Assembly (NCBI GenBank): GCA_934636245.1
Contig: CAKUAI010000008.1
Coordinates: forward strand, 107,482-171,481
Reading direction: 5' to 3'
DNA length: 64,000 nucleotides
DNA from: an uncultured Coriobacteriales bacterium
Lineage (GTDB): Bacteria; Actinomycetota; Coriobacteriia; Coriobacteriales; UMGS124
The position numbers and the translations under genes are program-made. Below, piece after piece: positions 1 through 8,119 of the stretch (positions within the stretch are counted from its first letter, which is position 1; every line of letters starts with the position of its first letter). Under the pieces are notes generated by a model. The model searched no databases. It was not told the DNA's origin and saw only the letters and a list, made by a program, of their open reading frames with translations.

Positions 1-294
1 GCCCCGGCCGCCGTTGCCGAGCCTGCGGCACCCGCCGCGCCCGCGCCTGTCGCCAGCGGCGCCACCGAGGTGTGCGCGCCCATGGTGGGCGTGTTCTACG
101 TGGCCCCCTCCCCCGGTGCCGAGCCGTTCGTGCACGTGGGCTCGAAGGTGAAGAAGGGCGAGACCCTGTGCATCCTCGAGGCCATGAAGCTCATGAACGA
201 GGTCGTGGCCGAATGCGACGGCGAGATCGCCGAGATCTGCGCCAACGACGGCGACCTGGTCGAATACGGCCGCGTCCTGTTCCGGATATATTAG
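1..294 (+). CDS. accB: AccB, biotin carboxyl carrier protein of acetyl-CoA carboxylase (5'-truncated by window edge)
   Basis: The frame is open from base 1, so the N-terminus lies outside the window; 97 codons are visible. An Ala/Pro-rich linker (about residues 1-22 of the visible part) leads into a biotinyl domain with the motif EAMKLMNEV, whose Lys is the biotin attachment site. The protein carries biotin between the carboxylase (AccC) and carboxyltransferase (AccDA) encoded just downstream, making malonyl-CoA for fatty-acid synthesis in the cytoplasm. The gene order accB-fabZ-accC-accDA matches Gram-positive FASII operons. A nested palindrome starts five bases after the stop codon. Confidence 0.96.
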   Translation, partial: APAAVAEPAAPAAPAPVASGATEVCAPMVGVFYVAPSPGAEPFVHVGSKVKKGETLCILEAMKLMNEVVAECDGEIAEICANDGDLVEYGRVLFRIY

Positions 295-298
295 TTGC

Positions 299-379
299 GG
301 ATTGCGTCTCGCCGCGTTCCACAGGACCTCATGTACACCCAGTACACATCGGCCCCGTGCGCCTTGCGAGACGCAATCC
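299..379. repeat. Family II nested palindrome, copy 1 (within the acc operon)
   Basis: A perfect 14-bp inverted repeat (GGATTGCGTCTCGC at 299-312, complement at 366-379) encloses the Family II core with apex ATGTACACCCAGTACAC. It starts five bases after the accB stop and ends about 20 bases before fabZ, inside an otherwise tightly packed operon. The same core recurs at 15050-15246 and 56596-57035 with different outer arms. Confidence 0.85.
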
Positions 380-399
380 TGCGTTTGTAAAGGGGTCTC

Positions 400-822
400 A
401 TGGACCGCGAACAACTTAAAACCATTCTGCCTCACCGTGAGCCGATGCTTCTGCTCGACTCCTCCGAGGTCGTCGACGGTATCGCCTGCGGCACGTACAA
501 GGTCCGCGGCGACGAGTTCTTCCTGCAGGGACACTTCCCGGGCAACCCCGTGGTGCCCGGCGTCATCCTCTGCGAGATGATGGCCCAGAACTGCTGCGTC
601 CTCGTGGGCGCCGAGGCCACCCAGGGCAAGGACACCTTCTATACCAGCATGGACAAGATCCGCTTCAAGCACCCCGTGGTGCCCGGCGACGAGGTGTCCA
701 TCCGCTGCGAACTCACCCGCCACAAGGGCCCGTTCTACTTTGCCTCGGGCAAGGTGTTCGTGGGCGAGGACCTGTGCGTCTCGGGTGAGTTCTCCATCGC
801 CCTCATGCCCAAGAAGGCCTAA
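400..822 (+). CDS. fabZ: FabZ, 3-hydroxyacyl-ACP dehydratase
   Basis: A 140-residue hot-dog-fold dehydratase, normal length for FabZ. The signature GHFPGNPVVPGVILCEMM carries the catalytic His45 and Glu59. It removes water from 3-hydroxyacyl-ACP in the elongation cycle of type II fatty-acid synthesis. The ATG at 400 follows an AAGGGG sequence with good spacing. It lies between accB and accC, the usual Firmicutes-like arrangement, so it is expected to be co-transcribed with them. The 105-base gap to accB is filled by a nested palindrome that could affect relative expression of accB and the distal genes. Confidence 0.96.
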   Translation: MDREQLKTILPHREPMLLLDSSEVVDGIACGTYKVRGDEFFLQGHFPGNPVVPGVILCEMMAQNCCVLVGAEATQGKDTFYTSMDKIRFKHPVVPGDEVSIRCELTRHKGPFYFASGKVFVGEDLCVSGEFSIALMPKKA

Positions 823-877
823 GCAACCCCCGCAATCTCTGATGCCGCACTTGCGCGCGCGAAGATAGGTAGACCAA

Positions 878-2201
<1,324 letters not shown>

Positions 2202-2218
<17 letters not shown>

Positions 2219-3947
2219 GCGGGCAAAGAAGTCGCGCAACACGCTGGAGAGCAGCGCAAACGACGTGCCCGTGGAGATTCCCGAGCGCAGGCTCTACGCC
2301 AAGTGCAACTCGTGCAAGCGCATCGTCGACATCGAGGAGGCCGCACGCGACCTCGACGTGTGCCCGCATTGCGGCCACCACATGCGCCTGGGCGCCCGCC
2401 GCAGGCTCGAGATCACCTGCGACAAGGGCAGCTTCCAGGAATGGTTCGCCGACCTTGCGGCCACCGACTTTCTGGGCTTCCCGGGATACGCCGGCAAGCT
2501 CCAGACCGCGCGCACCAAGACCGGCGAGGCCGACGCCGTGGTATGCGGCCGCGCCACCGTCGAGGGCATGCCCTGCGCCATATTCGTCATGAACGGCGAC
2601 TTCATGATGGGCTCGATGGGCGCTGTGGTGGGCGAGAAGATCTCGCGCACCTTCGAGCGCGCCGTTGCCGAGGGGCTGCCCGTGGTGGGCTTCACCGTAT
2701 CGGGCGGCGCCCGCATGCAGGAGGGCACCACCTCCCTCATGCAGATGGCCAAGGTCTCGGCCGCCCGTCAGCGCTTCGGGGCGCAGGGCGGCTTCTACCT
2801 GTGCGTGCTCACCGACCCCACCTCCGGCGGCGTCACGGCTTCCTTTGCCATGGAGGGCGACGTCATCCTGGCCGAGCCCGGGGCGCTCGTGGCCTTCGCG
2901 GGCCCGCGCGTCATCGAGCAGACCATCCACAAGAAGCTGCCCGAGGGCTTCCAGAGTGCCGAGTTCCAGCTTGAGCACGGCTTTGTCGACCGCATCGTGG
3001 CCCGCGCCGACATGCGCGACGAGCTGGGTCGCCTGCTGAGCCTGCATGCTCCGGCCGAAGTGGCTGCGCAGTGGGTGCGCCCTTGCACGCGCCCCGCGCA
3101 GGAGACCCCCGCAAGGCCCGTCAAGGTCAAGGGTGCGACGACGATGCCCGAGGTGAGCTGCGCCTATGACCGCGTAAAGAACGCCCGCAGCGCCGATCGC
3201 GCGACCGCCCTCGACATCATCGACAACCTCTTTACCGACTTCGTCGAGCTCCACGGCGACAGGGGTTTCCGCGACGACGCAGCCGTGGTGGCCGGCGTGG
3301 CGCGCCTGGGCGGCCGCAGTGTGACCGTCATCGCAACCGAGCGCGGCCGCAACCTCAAGGAGCGCGTGGCCCGCAACTTCGGCTCGGCCCACCCCGAGGG
3401 CTACCGCAAGGCCCTGCGCCTCATGCGCCAGGCCGAGCGCTTTGACCGACCCGTCGTGTGCCTCATCGACACCTCCGGCGCCTACTGCGGCATCGAAGCC
3501 GAGGAGCGCGGCCAGGGAGCGGCCATCGCCGACAACCTCGTCGCCATGGCGGGCCTTGCGTGCCCCGTGGTGAGCGTCGTCATCGGCGAGGGCGGCTCGG
3601 GCGGCGCCCTGGGCTTGGGCGTGGCCGACCGCGTGTGGATGCTCGAGAACGCCGTGTACTCGGTCATCAGCCCCGAGGGGTGCGCCTCGATCCTCTACAA
3701 GGACGCCTCCAAGGCACCCGAGGCCGCAGCGGCCCTGGGCCTCACGGCCGACAAGCTCCTTGAGCTGGGCATTATCGACCGTATTGTGAGTGAAGGTACG
3801 GGTAGCCCGGCCGATGTGGCCGCCAGCCTGCGCGAGGCGCTTGTGCCCACGCTCGACGAGCTCGCCTGCCGCCCCACCGACGCGCTGCTGCAGGAGCGCT
3901 ACGAGAAGTTCCGCCAGATGGGGGTGGCAACCATATGCTCTCGCTAG
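2202..3947 (+). CDS. accDA: AccDA, fused beta and alpha carboxyltransferase subunits of acetyl-CoA carboxylase
   Basis: One 581-residue chain holds both carboxyltransferase subunits that are separate AccD and AccA proteins in most bacteria. Residues 35-57 form the AccD four-Cys zinc ribbon (C35, C38, C54, C57), followed by the beta crotonase-fold domain. From about residue 319 (SCAYDRVKNAR) the alpha domain begins, with FVELHGDRGFRDD and the EGGSGGALGLG loop. The alpha part (about 260 residues) is shorter than a free AccA because its N-terminal extension is missing. The start may be ATG 2202 or ATG 2211; both overlap the accC stop. It transfers carboxyl from biotin to acetyl-CoA, giving malonyl-CoA. 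Confidence 0.95.
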
Positions 3948-4843
3948 TCGTAGACTCCAGCGCCAACCTCACCCGCGCCGAAGCCGCACGCCTGGGCGTC
4001 ACCGTGGTGCCCATGACCTACCGCATCGACGGCGAGCTGCATGAAGAGACGTTCATGGGCGAGAACGGCGACTTCGCCCAGGCCCTGCACGACAAGCGCC
4101 TCACCGAGGCCCACGGGGCGAAGCCCGAGGCCTTCCAGCAGGCGTTCTCCCGTCTTGTCGAGACGGGCTCGGATGTGGTGTGCATCACGACCTCCGCAAA
4201 GGTGTCGAGCTGTTACCGCAGCGCCTGCAAAGCCGCTGACCAGGTGCGTTCCGCCATCCGCAACAAGGTGGGCGCCACGAGCCGCGAGGCCAACTCCGCC
4301 GCTGCGGCCGGCGCCGCCGGGCTTCCGCGCATCAAGGTGCTCGACTCCATGAGCACCATCTGCGGCGTGGAGTCGCTTGCCAGCCTCGCCCGCAAGCTCG
4401 ACGCTTCGGGAGCCTCGTTCGACGACATCGTGGCAACCCTTGAGGCCGCGCGCGCCGACCAGGGCATCGGCTTCTCCGTGCCGAGCACGGCCACACTGCG
4501 CCACACCGGCCGGATGGCGCTCATTCCCTTGTCGGTGGGGACCTTCCTCAACCGCTATCCCGTGCTCAGCGTGCACGACGGCGCGGTCATCCACGTGAAG
4601 ACGACCCGCGGCGTGCAGAACCTCGCCCGCGAGCTCGTGGAACTCGTGCCCACCGATGCCCCGCGCAGCCTCACGCTCACCTACTTCGGCACGCAGGGAC
4701 GCGCCTGCACGGAGCTTCTGCGTTGCGTGCGCGACAAGTTCAGCGGCATCAACGTGCGCGTGAAGGAAGGCGGCCCCGTACTCGCCTCCATCCTGGGCCC
4801 GGGCGCCGTGAGCCTCGCCTGGGGCCCGGCTGCGAAGGCCTAA
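3935..4843 (+). CDS. DegV family fatty-acid-binding protein (FakB-like)
   Basis: A 302-residue DegV-fold protein beginning LSLVVDSSANLT, with the family features TTSAKVSSCYRSA and a late PSTATLRHTGRM segment. DegV proteins bind one fatty acid; in Firmicutes the FakB members present it to the FakA kinase for phosphorylation. The gene overlaps the accDA stop by 13 bases, so it is probably translated with the malonyl-CoA enzymes. That links it to fatty-acid supply, but no fakA is visible, so the partner kinase is inferred only. A strong terminator follows. Confidence 0.9.
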   Translation: MLSLVVDSSANLTRAEAARLGVTVVPMTYRIDGELHEETFMGENGDFAQALHDKRLTEAHGAKPEAFQQAFSRLVETGSDVVCITTSAKVSSCYRSACKAADQVRSAIRNKVGATSREANSAAAAGAAGLPRIKVLDSMSTICGVESLASLARKLDASGASFDDIVATLEAARADQGIGFSVPSTATLRHTGRMALIPLSVGTFLNRYPVLSVHDGAVIHVKTTRGVQNLARELVELVPTDAPRSLTLTYFGTQGRACTELLRCVRDKFSGINVRVKEGGPVLASILGPGAVSLAWGPAAKA

Positions 4844-4862
4844 ACCCGCATTGCACCGCGCG

Positions 4863-4894
4863 AGCCCGTCGGCCTTCTGGTCGGCGGGCTTTTT
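4863..4894 (+). terminator. Rho-independent terminator of the acc-degV operon
   Basis: The stem AGCCCGTCGGCC pairs with GGTCGGCGGGCT around a TTCT loop and is followed by a T run at 4890-4894. It lies 20 bases after the degV stop, marking the end of the fatty-acid operon. Confidence 0.9.
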
Positions 4895-5115
4895 CATGGG
4901 CGGCAATCGGGGCGGCGCAGGCAGGGCGCTTTCGGCGCAAGCAAGCCTCACCCGCAGGGCACGTGCGACCTCGCCTGCGGCGAGCGTGCGACTTTTCACC
5001 CGTGGCACGTGCGCAGGTTTCGCGCATGTGACAACCCGTTTTAATCGGGCCCTCCATGTGGCATCATATGCCCATGCAATTGCACCCTTGCAGCGACACC
5101 AACCAGGAGGATCTT

Positions 5116-5916
5116 ATGTCAGACGTTCCGTGTACCAAGATCGGCTTTATCGGCTTCGGCAACATGGCGAAGGCCATCGCCAAGGGCCTGCTTCGCGCCG
5201 AGGCAGTGCCTGCGGGCAACATCTACGCCTGCGCCAAGAACTACGACAAGCTCTGCACCAACTGCGGCAAGCTGGGAATCAACCCCTGCGCAAGCGCCGA
5301 GGAGGTCGTCGAGGCGTCCGACGTCGTGTTCATTGCGGTAAAGCCCTACCTGGTAGACGAGGTCTGCGCACCCATCGCAGACGAGCTGGCAGAGAAGATC
5401 GTGGTCTCCGTGGCCGTGAACATGCCCTTCGGCGAGTACGAGCAGGTGCTTGTGCCCGGCACGCACCACATCTCGGTGCTGCCCAACACGCCCGTGCAGG
5501 TCAACGAGGGTGTCTGGGTCTGCGAGTCCACCCACTCCCTCACCGAGGAGGACCTGGCCGTGGTGCGCCCCATCCTTGAGGCGACGGGCCTCGTGGTCTT
5601 TGTGGACGCGGCACTCATGGGCATCGCCGGCACGGTGACGGGCTGCGGCCCCGCCTTTGTCGCCATGTTCATGGAGGCCCTGGGCGACGCCGCCGTGAAG
5701 TACGGCGTGCCCCGCGCGGTGGCCTACCAGCTGGCAGGGCAAATGATTGCCGGCACCGGCAAGATGGCCGTGGAGACCGGCAAGCACCCCGCCGTGCTCA
5801 AGGACGCCGTGTGCTCCCCCGGCGGCACCACCATCAAGGGCGTCGCCTCCCTTGAGGAAAACGGCCTGCGCAACGCCGCCATCAAGGCAATTGACGCAAT
5901 CATGCAGGCAAAGTAG
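5116..5916 (+). CDS. proC: ProC, pyrroline-5-carboxylate reductase
   Basis: A 266-residue NAD(P)H-dependent enzyme that makes L-proline from pyrroline-5-carboxylate. The Rossmann motif is IGFIGFGNMAKAI near the N-terminus; the C-terminal signature spans GTVTGCGPAFVAMFMEALGD and SPGGTTIKGVASLE. The ATG at 5116 is preferred over an in-frame upstream ATG at 5056 because a perfect AGGAGG lies six bases before it and homology starts there. It is a single-gene unit between two terminators. Confidence 0.96.
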   Translation: MSDVPCTKIGFIGFGNMAKAIAKGLLRAEAVPAGNIYACAKNYDKLCTNCGKLGINPCASAEEVVEASDVVFIAVKPYLVDEVCAPIADELAEKIVVSVAVNMPFGEYEQVLVPGTHHISVLPNTPVQVNEGVWVCESTHSLTEEDLAVVRPILEATGLVVFVDAALMGIAGTVTGCGPAFVAMFMEALGDAAVKYGVPRAVAYQLAGQMIAGTGKMAVETGKHPAVLKDAVCSPGGTTIKGVASLEENGLRNAAIKAIDAIMQAK

Positions 5917-5943
5917 GGCAAGCTTACAATCAAGGCACGGAAT

Positions 5944-5985
5944 AAAGCGGGCTGGTGGCACGTCGTTGTCGCTGGCCCGCTTTTT
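5944..5985 (+). terminator. Terminator after proC
   Basis: The stem AAAGCGGGC with GCCCGCTTT is followed by TTTTT, 27 bases after the proC stop. Confidence 0.88.
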
Positions 5986-6289
5986 GTATTTGCCAATGCA
6001 ATCCAAACTGGCCAGACCGCACCTGATACGGGGCCGGCAACCCAGCCATGGCCTGCAACGCAACGCAATGCCCCGGCAAGTCCTCTGACGCAAAAAGTCG
6101 GAGGGCTTTTGTTAAAGGGGATGCGGCGTCACCTATGAGCAGGTGACCAGCCGAGCCCTCTGACGCAAAAAGGCCCGAGAAGCGACTGCCTCGGAGGCAC
6201 CTTGTAGTCTTGCTTTTTGAGCTTGTCATCGCTATTGTACATACATAAGGGTTGTATCGGAACAGCCCACAACCAAATAAGGAAGGATT
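5986..6289. other. Gene-free stretch before the AT-rich island
   Basis: No gene is recognised here. A second terminator-like hairpin (CCTCTGAC at 6082-6089 with GTCGGAGG, then TTTT) is present. The 15-base word CTCTGACGCAAAAAG occurs twice (6083-6097 and 6158-6172). The last 60 bases become AT-richer and should hold the promoter of the next gene. Confidence 0.6.
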
Positions 6290-6919
6290 ATGTTTGACCT
6301 TTCTCGTCGCTCTTTCCTCAAATCTTTGGCTGCGGTTTCGTTGTTCACTGCTGGTTCGATAGGCACCAGCTCGCCCAAATCTGCTCAAGCTGATGATACT
6401 GCGATTCCACAAATTCTTACGCCCTTCGATCAGACAACGATAGGTGCGTATCTTAGAATTGCGCATCCAGAAATGTATAACAGCCTGAGCCCCGATACCA
6501 AAGCATACGTTGACTCAACTTTAATGTCCGAAACAACCAATGCGGCAACTATATCCGAACCTCCCAATGACGAACGCGCGATTGCTCAGATTGCAGAGGT
6601 CACCGTTACCAGCGCCGAATATGCAACGGCTGCCAAACAAATTCACTATGACACTCAAGTTGCCAGTTTCCCCATTTGGATTTCGGTGCCTATGGTAACA
6701 GCAGGCGTTTCCGCCACCAACAACGCAACCGGACGTGTATATACACAAGGGCAGACGGTTTTCACCGATCTTCGCTTTGAATATCTATCTGGAGAAACCC
6801 AGGTACTGCCTTCTGGAACATATACTTTTATCGCAACATCGGTCATCAATAAAGCGCCCGATGGCTGGGCAATTGCGCAACCTGTTGCTCAGCTCTTCCA
6901 TCAGGTAATAATTCCTTAA
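6290..6919 (+). CDS. Tat-exported protein of unknown function
   Basis: A 209-residue protein opening with a textbook twin-arginine signal (SRRSFLK, then a hydrophobic stretch and a likely cleavage near SAQADD), so it should be exported folded. The rest contains a Ser/Thr/Val-rich, probably beta-rich segment and no motif I recognise. Base composition is clearly AT-richer than its neighbours, suggesting recent acquisition. A ribosome site AAGGAAGG precedes the ATG. The next gene starts 13 bases after its stop, suggesting a two-gene unit closed by a terminator at 7406. Function unknown. Confidence 0.8.
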   Translation: MFDLSRRSFLKSLAAVSLFTAGSIGTSSPKSAQADDTAIPQILTPFDQTTIGAYLRIAHPEMYNSLSPDTKAYVDSTLMSETTNAATISEPPNDERAIAQIAEVTVTSAEYATAAKQIHYDTQVASFPIWISVPMVTAGVSATNNATGRVYTQGQTVFTDLRFEYLSGETQVLPSGTYTFIATSVINKAPDGWAIAQPVAQLFHQVIIP

Positions 6920-6932
6920 GCGAACCCCTTAT

Positions 6933-7364
6933 ATGACTAAATCAAGTTCAACATCATCATTTGATTCAAGGGTGCCGGACGATAACCCTCAGGAGGTAGT
7001 CAACAATTTCATCTTCCTCGACGGGAAATTATACCTCGCATATTTCCCGGTTGTGTTAAAGGAAAGTCTGAATGATTTGGAAGGTAGCTTGATTGGCCTC
7101 ACATCTGTTCCACAGTCATTCTCCAAGTTGAAAAATTTCGATGCAGGTGCACTGCCAGAGGGTTCAGAACTCTACTGCTATGCACCATGGGAATCGGAGC
7201 AAGAGGGATACCCTCTAGGTATCATTGCGCACGAATACCCAGCACTTTACATGTGGGTCGGAAAATGGATGCAGGACATAATGATCGAGCAATTGAAGAA
7301 CGGCCGGGATATCCAATCGGGAAGTATGGCCTCCATGTCGAACCTATCCGACAGTTCTGACTAG
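6933..7364 (+). CDS. Hypothetical protein paired with the preceding Tat-exported gene
   Basis: A 143-residue soluble protein, acidic with a Ser-rich N-terminus and C-terminus (ends SNLSDSSD). No signal peptide, membrane segment or known motif is visible; a central FIFLDGKLYLAYFPV stretch is hydrophobic. It is AT-rich like its upstream partner and lacks a strong ribosome site, so it may be translated by coupling. It could be an immunity, chaperone or regulatory partner of the exported protein, but this is only inference from adjacency. Confidence 0.65.
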   Translation: MTKSSSTSSFDSRVPDDNPQEVVNNFIFLDGKLYLAYFPVVLKESLNDLEGSLIGLTSVPQSFSKLKNFDAGALPEGSELYCYAPWESEQEGYPLGIIAHEYPALYMWVGKWMQDIMIEQLKNGRDIQSGSMASMSNLSDSSD

Positions 7365-7405
7365 TTAGTCTGCCGGAAACAATAAGTTCCAGACCTACGA
7401 AAAAA

Positions 7406-7433
7406 CCCTCCGAAAATATTCGGAGGGCTTTTT
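7406..7433 (+). terminator. Terminator after the AT-rich pair
   Basis: A perfect stem CCCTCCGAA with TTCGGAGGG around an AATA loop is followed by CTTTTTCG. Confidence 0.92.
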
Positions 7434-7442
7434 CGTTTTGCA

Positions 7443-7502
7443 TTGACAGCGCATATAGGCGGCGTATACTGCAGGCCAACATATGAACGATTGTTCATAT
7501 GT
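7443..7502 (+). promoter_or_regulatory. Sigma-70-type promoter with ArsR/SmtB-type metal operator
   Basis: A -35 box TTGACA (7443-7448) and a -10 box TATACT (7465-7470) are separated by 16 bases. Immediately downstream, 7479-7502 is a perfect inverted repeat, ACATATGAAC-GATT-GTTCATATGT. Its ATATGAAC half-sites match the 12-2-12 operators known for Zn/Cd-sensing ArsR-family repressors such as SmtB, CzrA and ZiaR. It overlaps the expected transcription start, so a bound repressor would block the HMA gene until metal is present. No arsR gene is in the window; the repressor would act in trans. Confidence 0.85.
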
Positions 7503-7570
7503 AAACAACTCAAATAACAGCAGCGTACAAAAAGGCGGTAAGAACCGCCCCGGAGAAAAGGAGCGCCATC

Positions 7571-7789
7571 ATGCGTAAGGTATTCAAGCTCGACGAGATC
7601 GACTGCGCCAACTGTGCCCGTGAGCTGCAGGAAGGCATCGCTAAGCTCGACGGCGTGAAGTCCGCCTCCGTCAACTTCATGACCCAGAAGCTCACGCTTG
7701 AGGCCGACGACGCCGAGTTCGACGAGGTGCTCGAGCGCGTGGTGGCCTACACGGAGGACGTCGAGCCTGACTGCGAGATTATTCGCTAA
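7571..7789 (+). CDS. Free-standing heavy-metal-associated (HMA) domain protein, probable metallochaperone
   Basis: A 72-residue single HMA domain. The metal-binding CxxC lies in DCANCARELQ with the preceding Asp typical of Zn/Cd-type HMA domains, followed by the GVKSASVNF segment of the fold. A GGAG ribosome site precedes the ATG. The promoter carries an ArsR-type operator, and the next gene is a P1B ATPase that lacks its own N-terminal HMA domain, so this protein probably delivers metal to that pump. A Family I palindrome begins 20 bases after the stop. Confidence 0.9.
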   Translation: MRKVFKLDEIDCANCARELQEGIAKLDGVKSASVNFMTQKLTLEADDAEFDEVLERVVAYTEDVEPDCEIIR

Positions 7790-7808
7790 GGCTTTGTGCT
7801 CCCCTGGG

Positions 7809-7892
7809 GCGGGGGCTAAAGTCGCCTGCTCGGACAGTCCTCGCCGCGCCGGTGGCGCGGCTGCGGAACTCGCGACCGACTTTAGCCCCCGC
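7809..7892. repeat. Family I nested palindrome, copy 1
   Basis: A perfect 16-bp inverted repeat (GCGGGGGCTAAAGTCG at 7809-7824, complement at 7877-7892) encloses AGTCCTCGCCGC (7836-7847), the perfect inner arms GCCGCGCC/GGCGCGGC, and GCGGCTGCGGAA, the conserved Family I core. It starts 20 bases after the HMA stop. No T run follows, so it is not an obvious terminator. Confidence 0.8.
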
Positions 7893-7966
7893 TCTTGCGC
7901 GCGTGACGCGCTTGCTCAGGCAAGCGAGGAAAGCTGGGGGTCGGAAGTCAGCCAGGGCGGGTGAAT

Positions 7967-8053
7967 TTAACATACATTTCAACCAGTGAGATGTATGTTA
8001 AATTATTAAAAGCCCAGTTGGCGGGTTTTTGAAAAATCTGAAATGTATGTTAA
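7967..8053 (+). promoter_or_regulatory. 87-bp three-box element upstream of the metal ATPase
   Basis: Boxes: TTAACATACAT (7967-7977), ATGTATGTTAA (7991-8001) and ATGTATGTTAA (8043-8053), with spacers of 13 and 41 bases. The ends extend to perfect 15-bp terminal inverted repeats (TTAACATACATTTCA). The same element, with the same spacers and the shared inner word AAAAGCCCAGTTGGC, precedes the carbonic anhydrase gene at 56401-56487. It is either a shared operator set or a small mobile element. Confidence 0.8.
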
Positions 8054-8119
8054 TTCCCAAGTGCGGGCATCTCTGGGACCGCATAACGCATGGGTCAGCA
8101 CGAGAAAGAGAGACACGCC

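Noticed and set aside
7809..7892. Family I palindromes as ordinary rho-independent terminators
   Set aside because: No T run follows, the arms are very long with conserved internal sequence, and in other copies a separate terminator-like hairpin lies further downstream.
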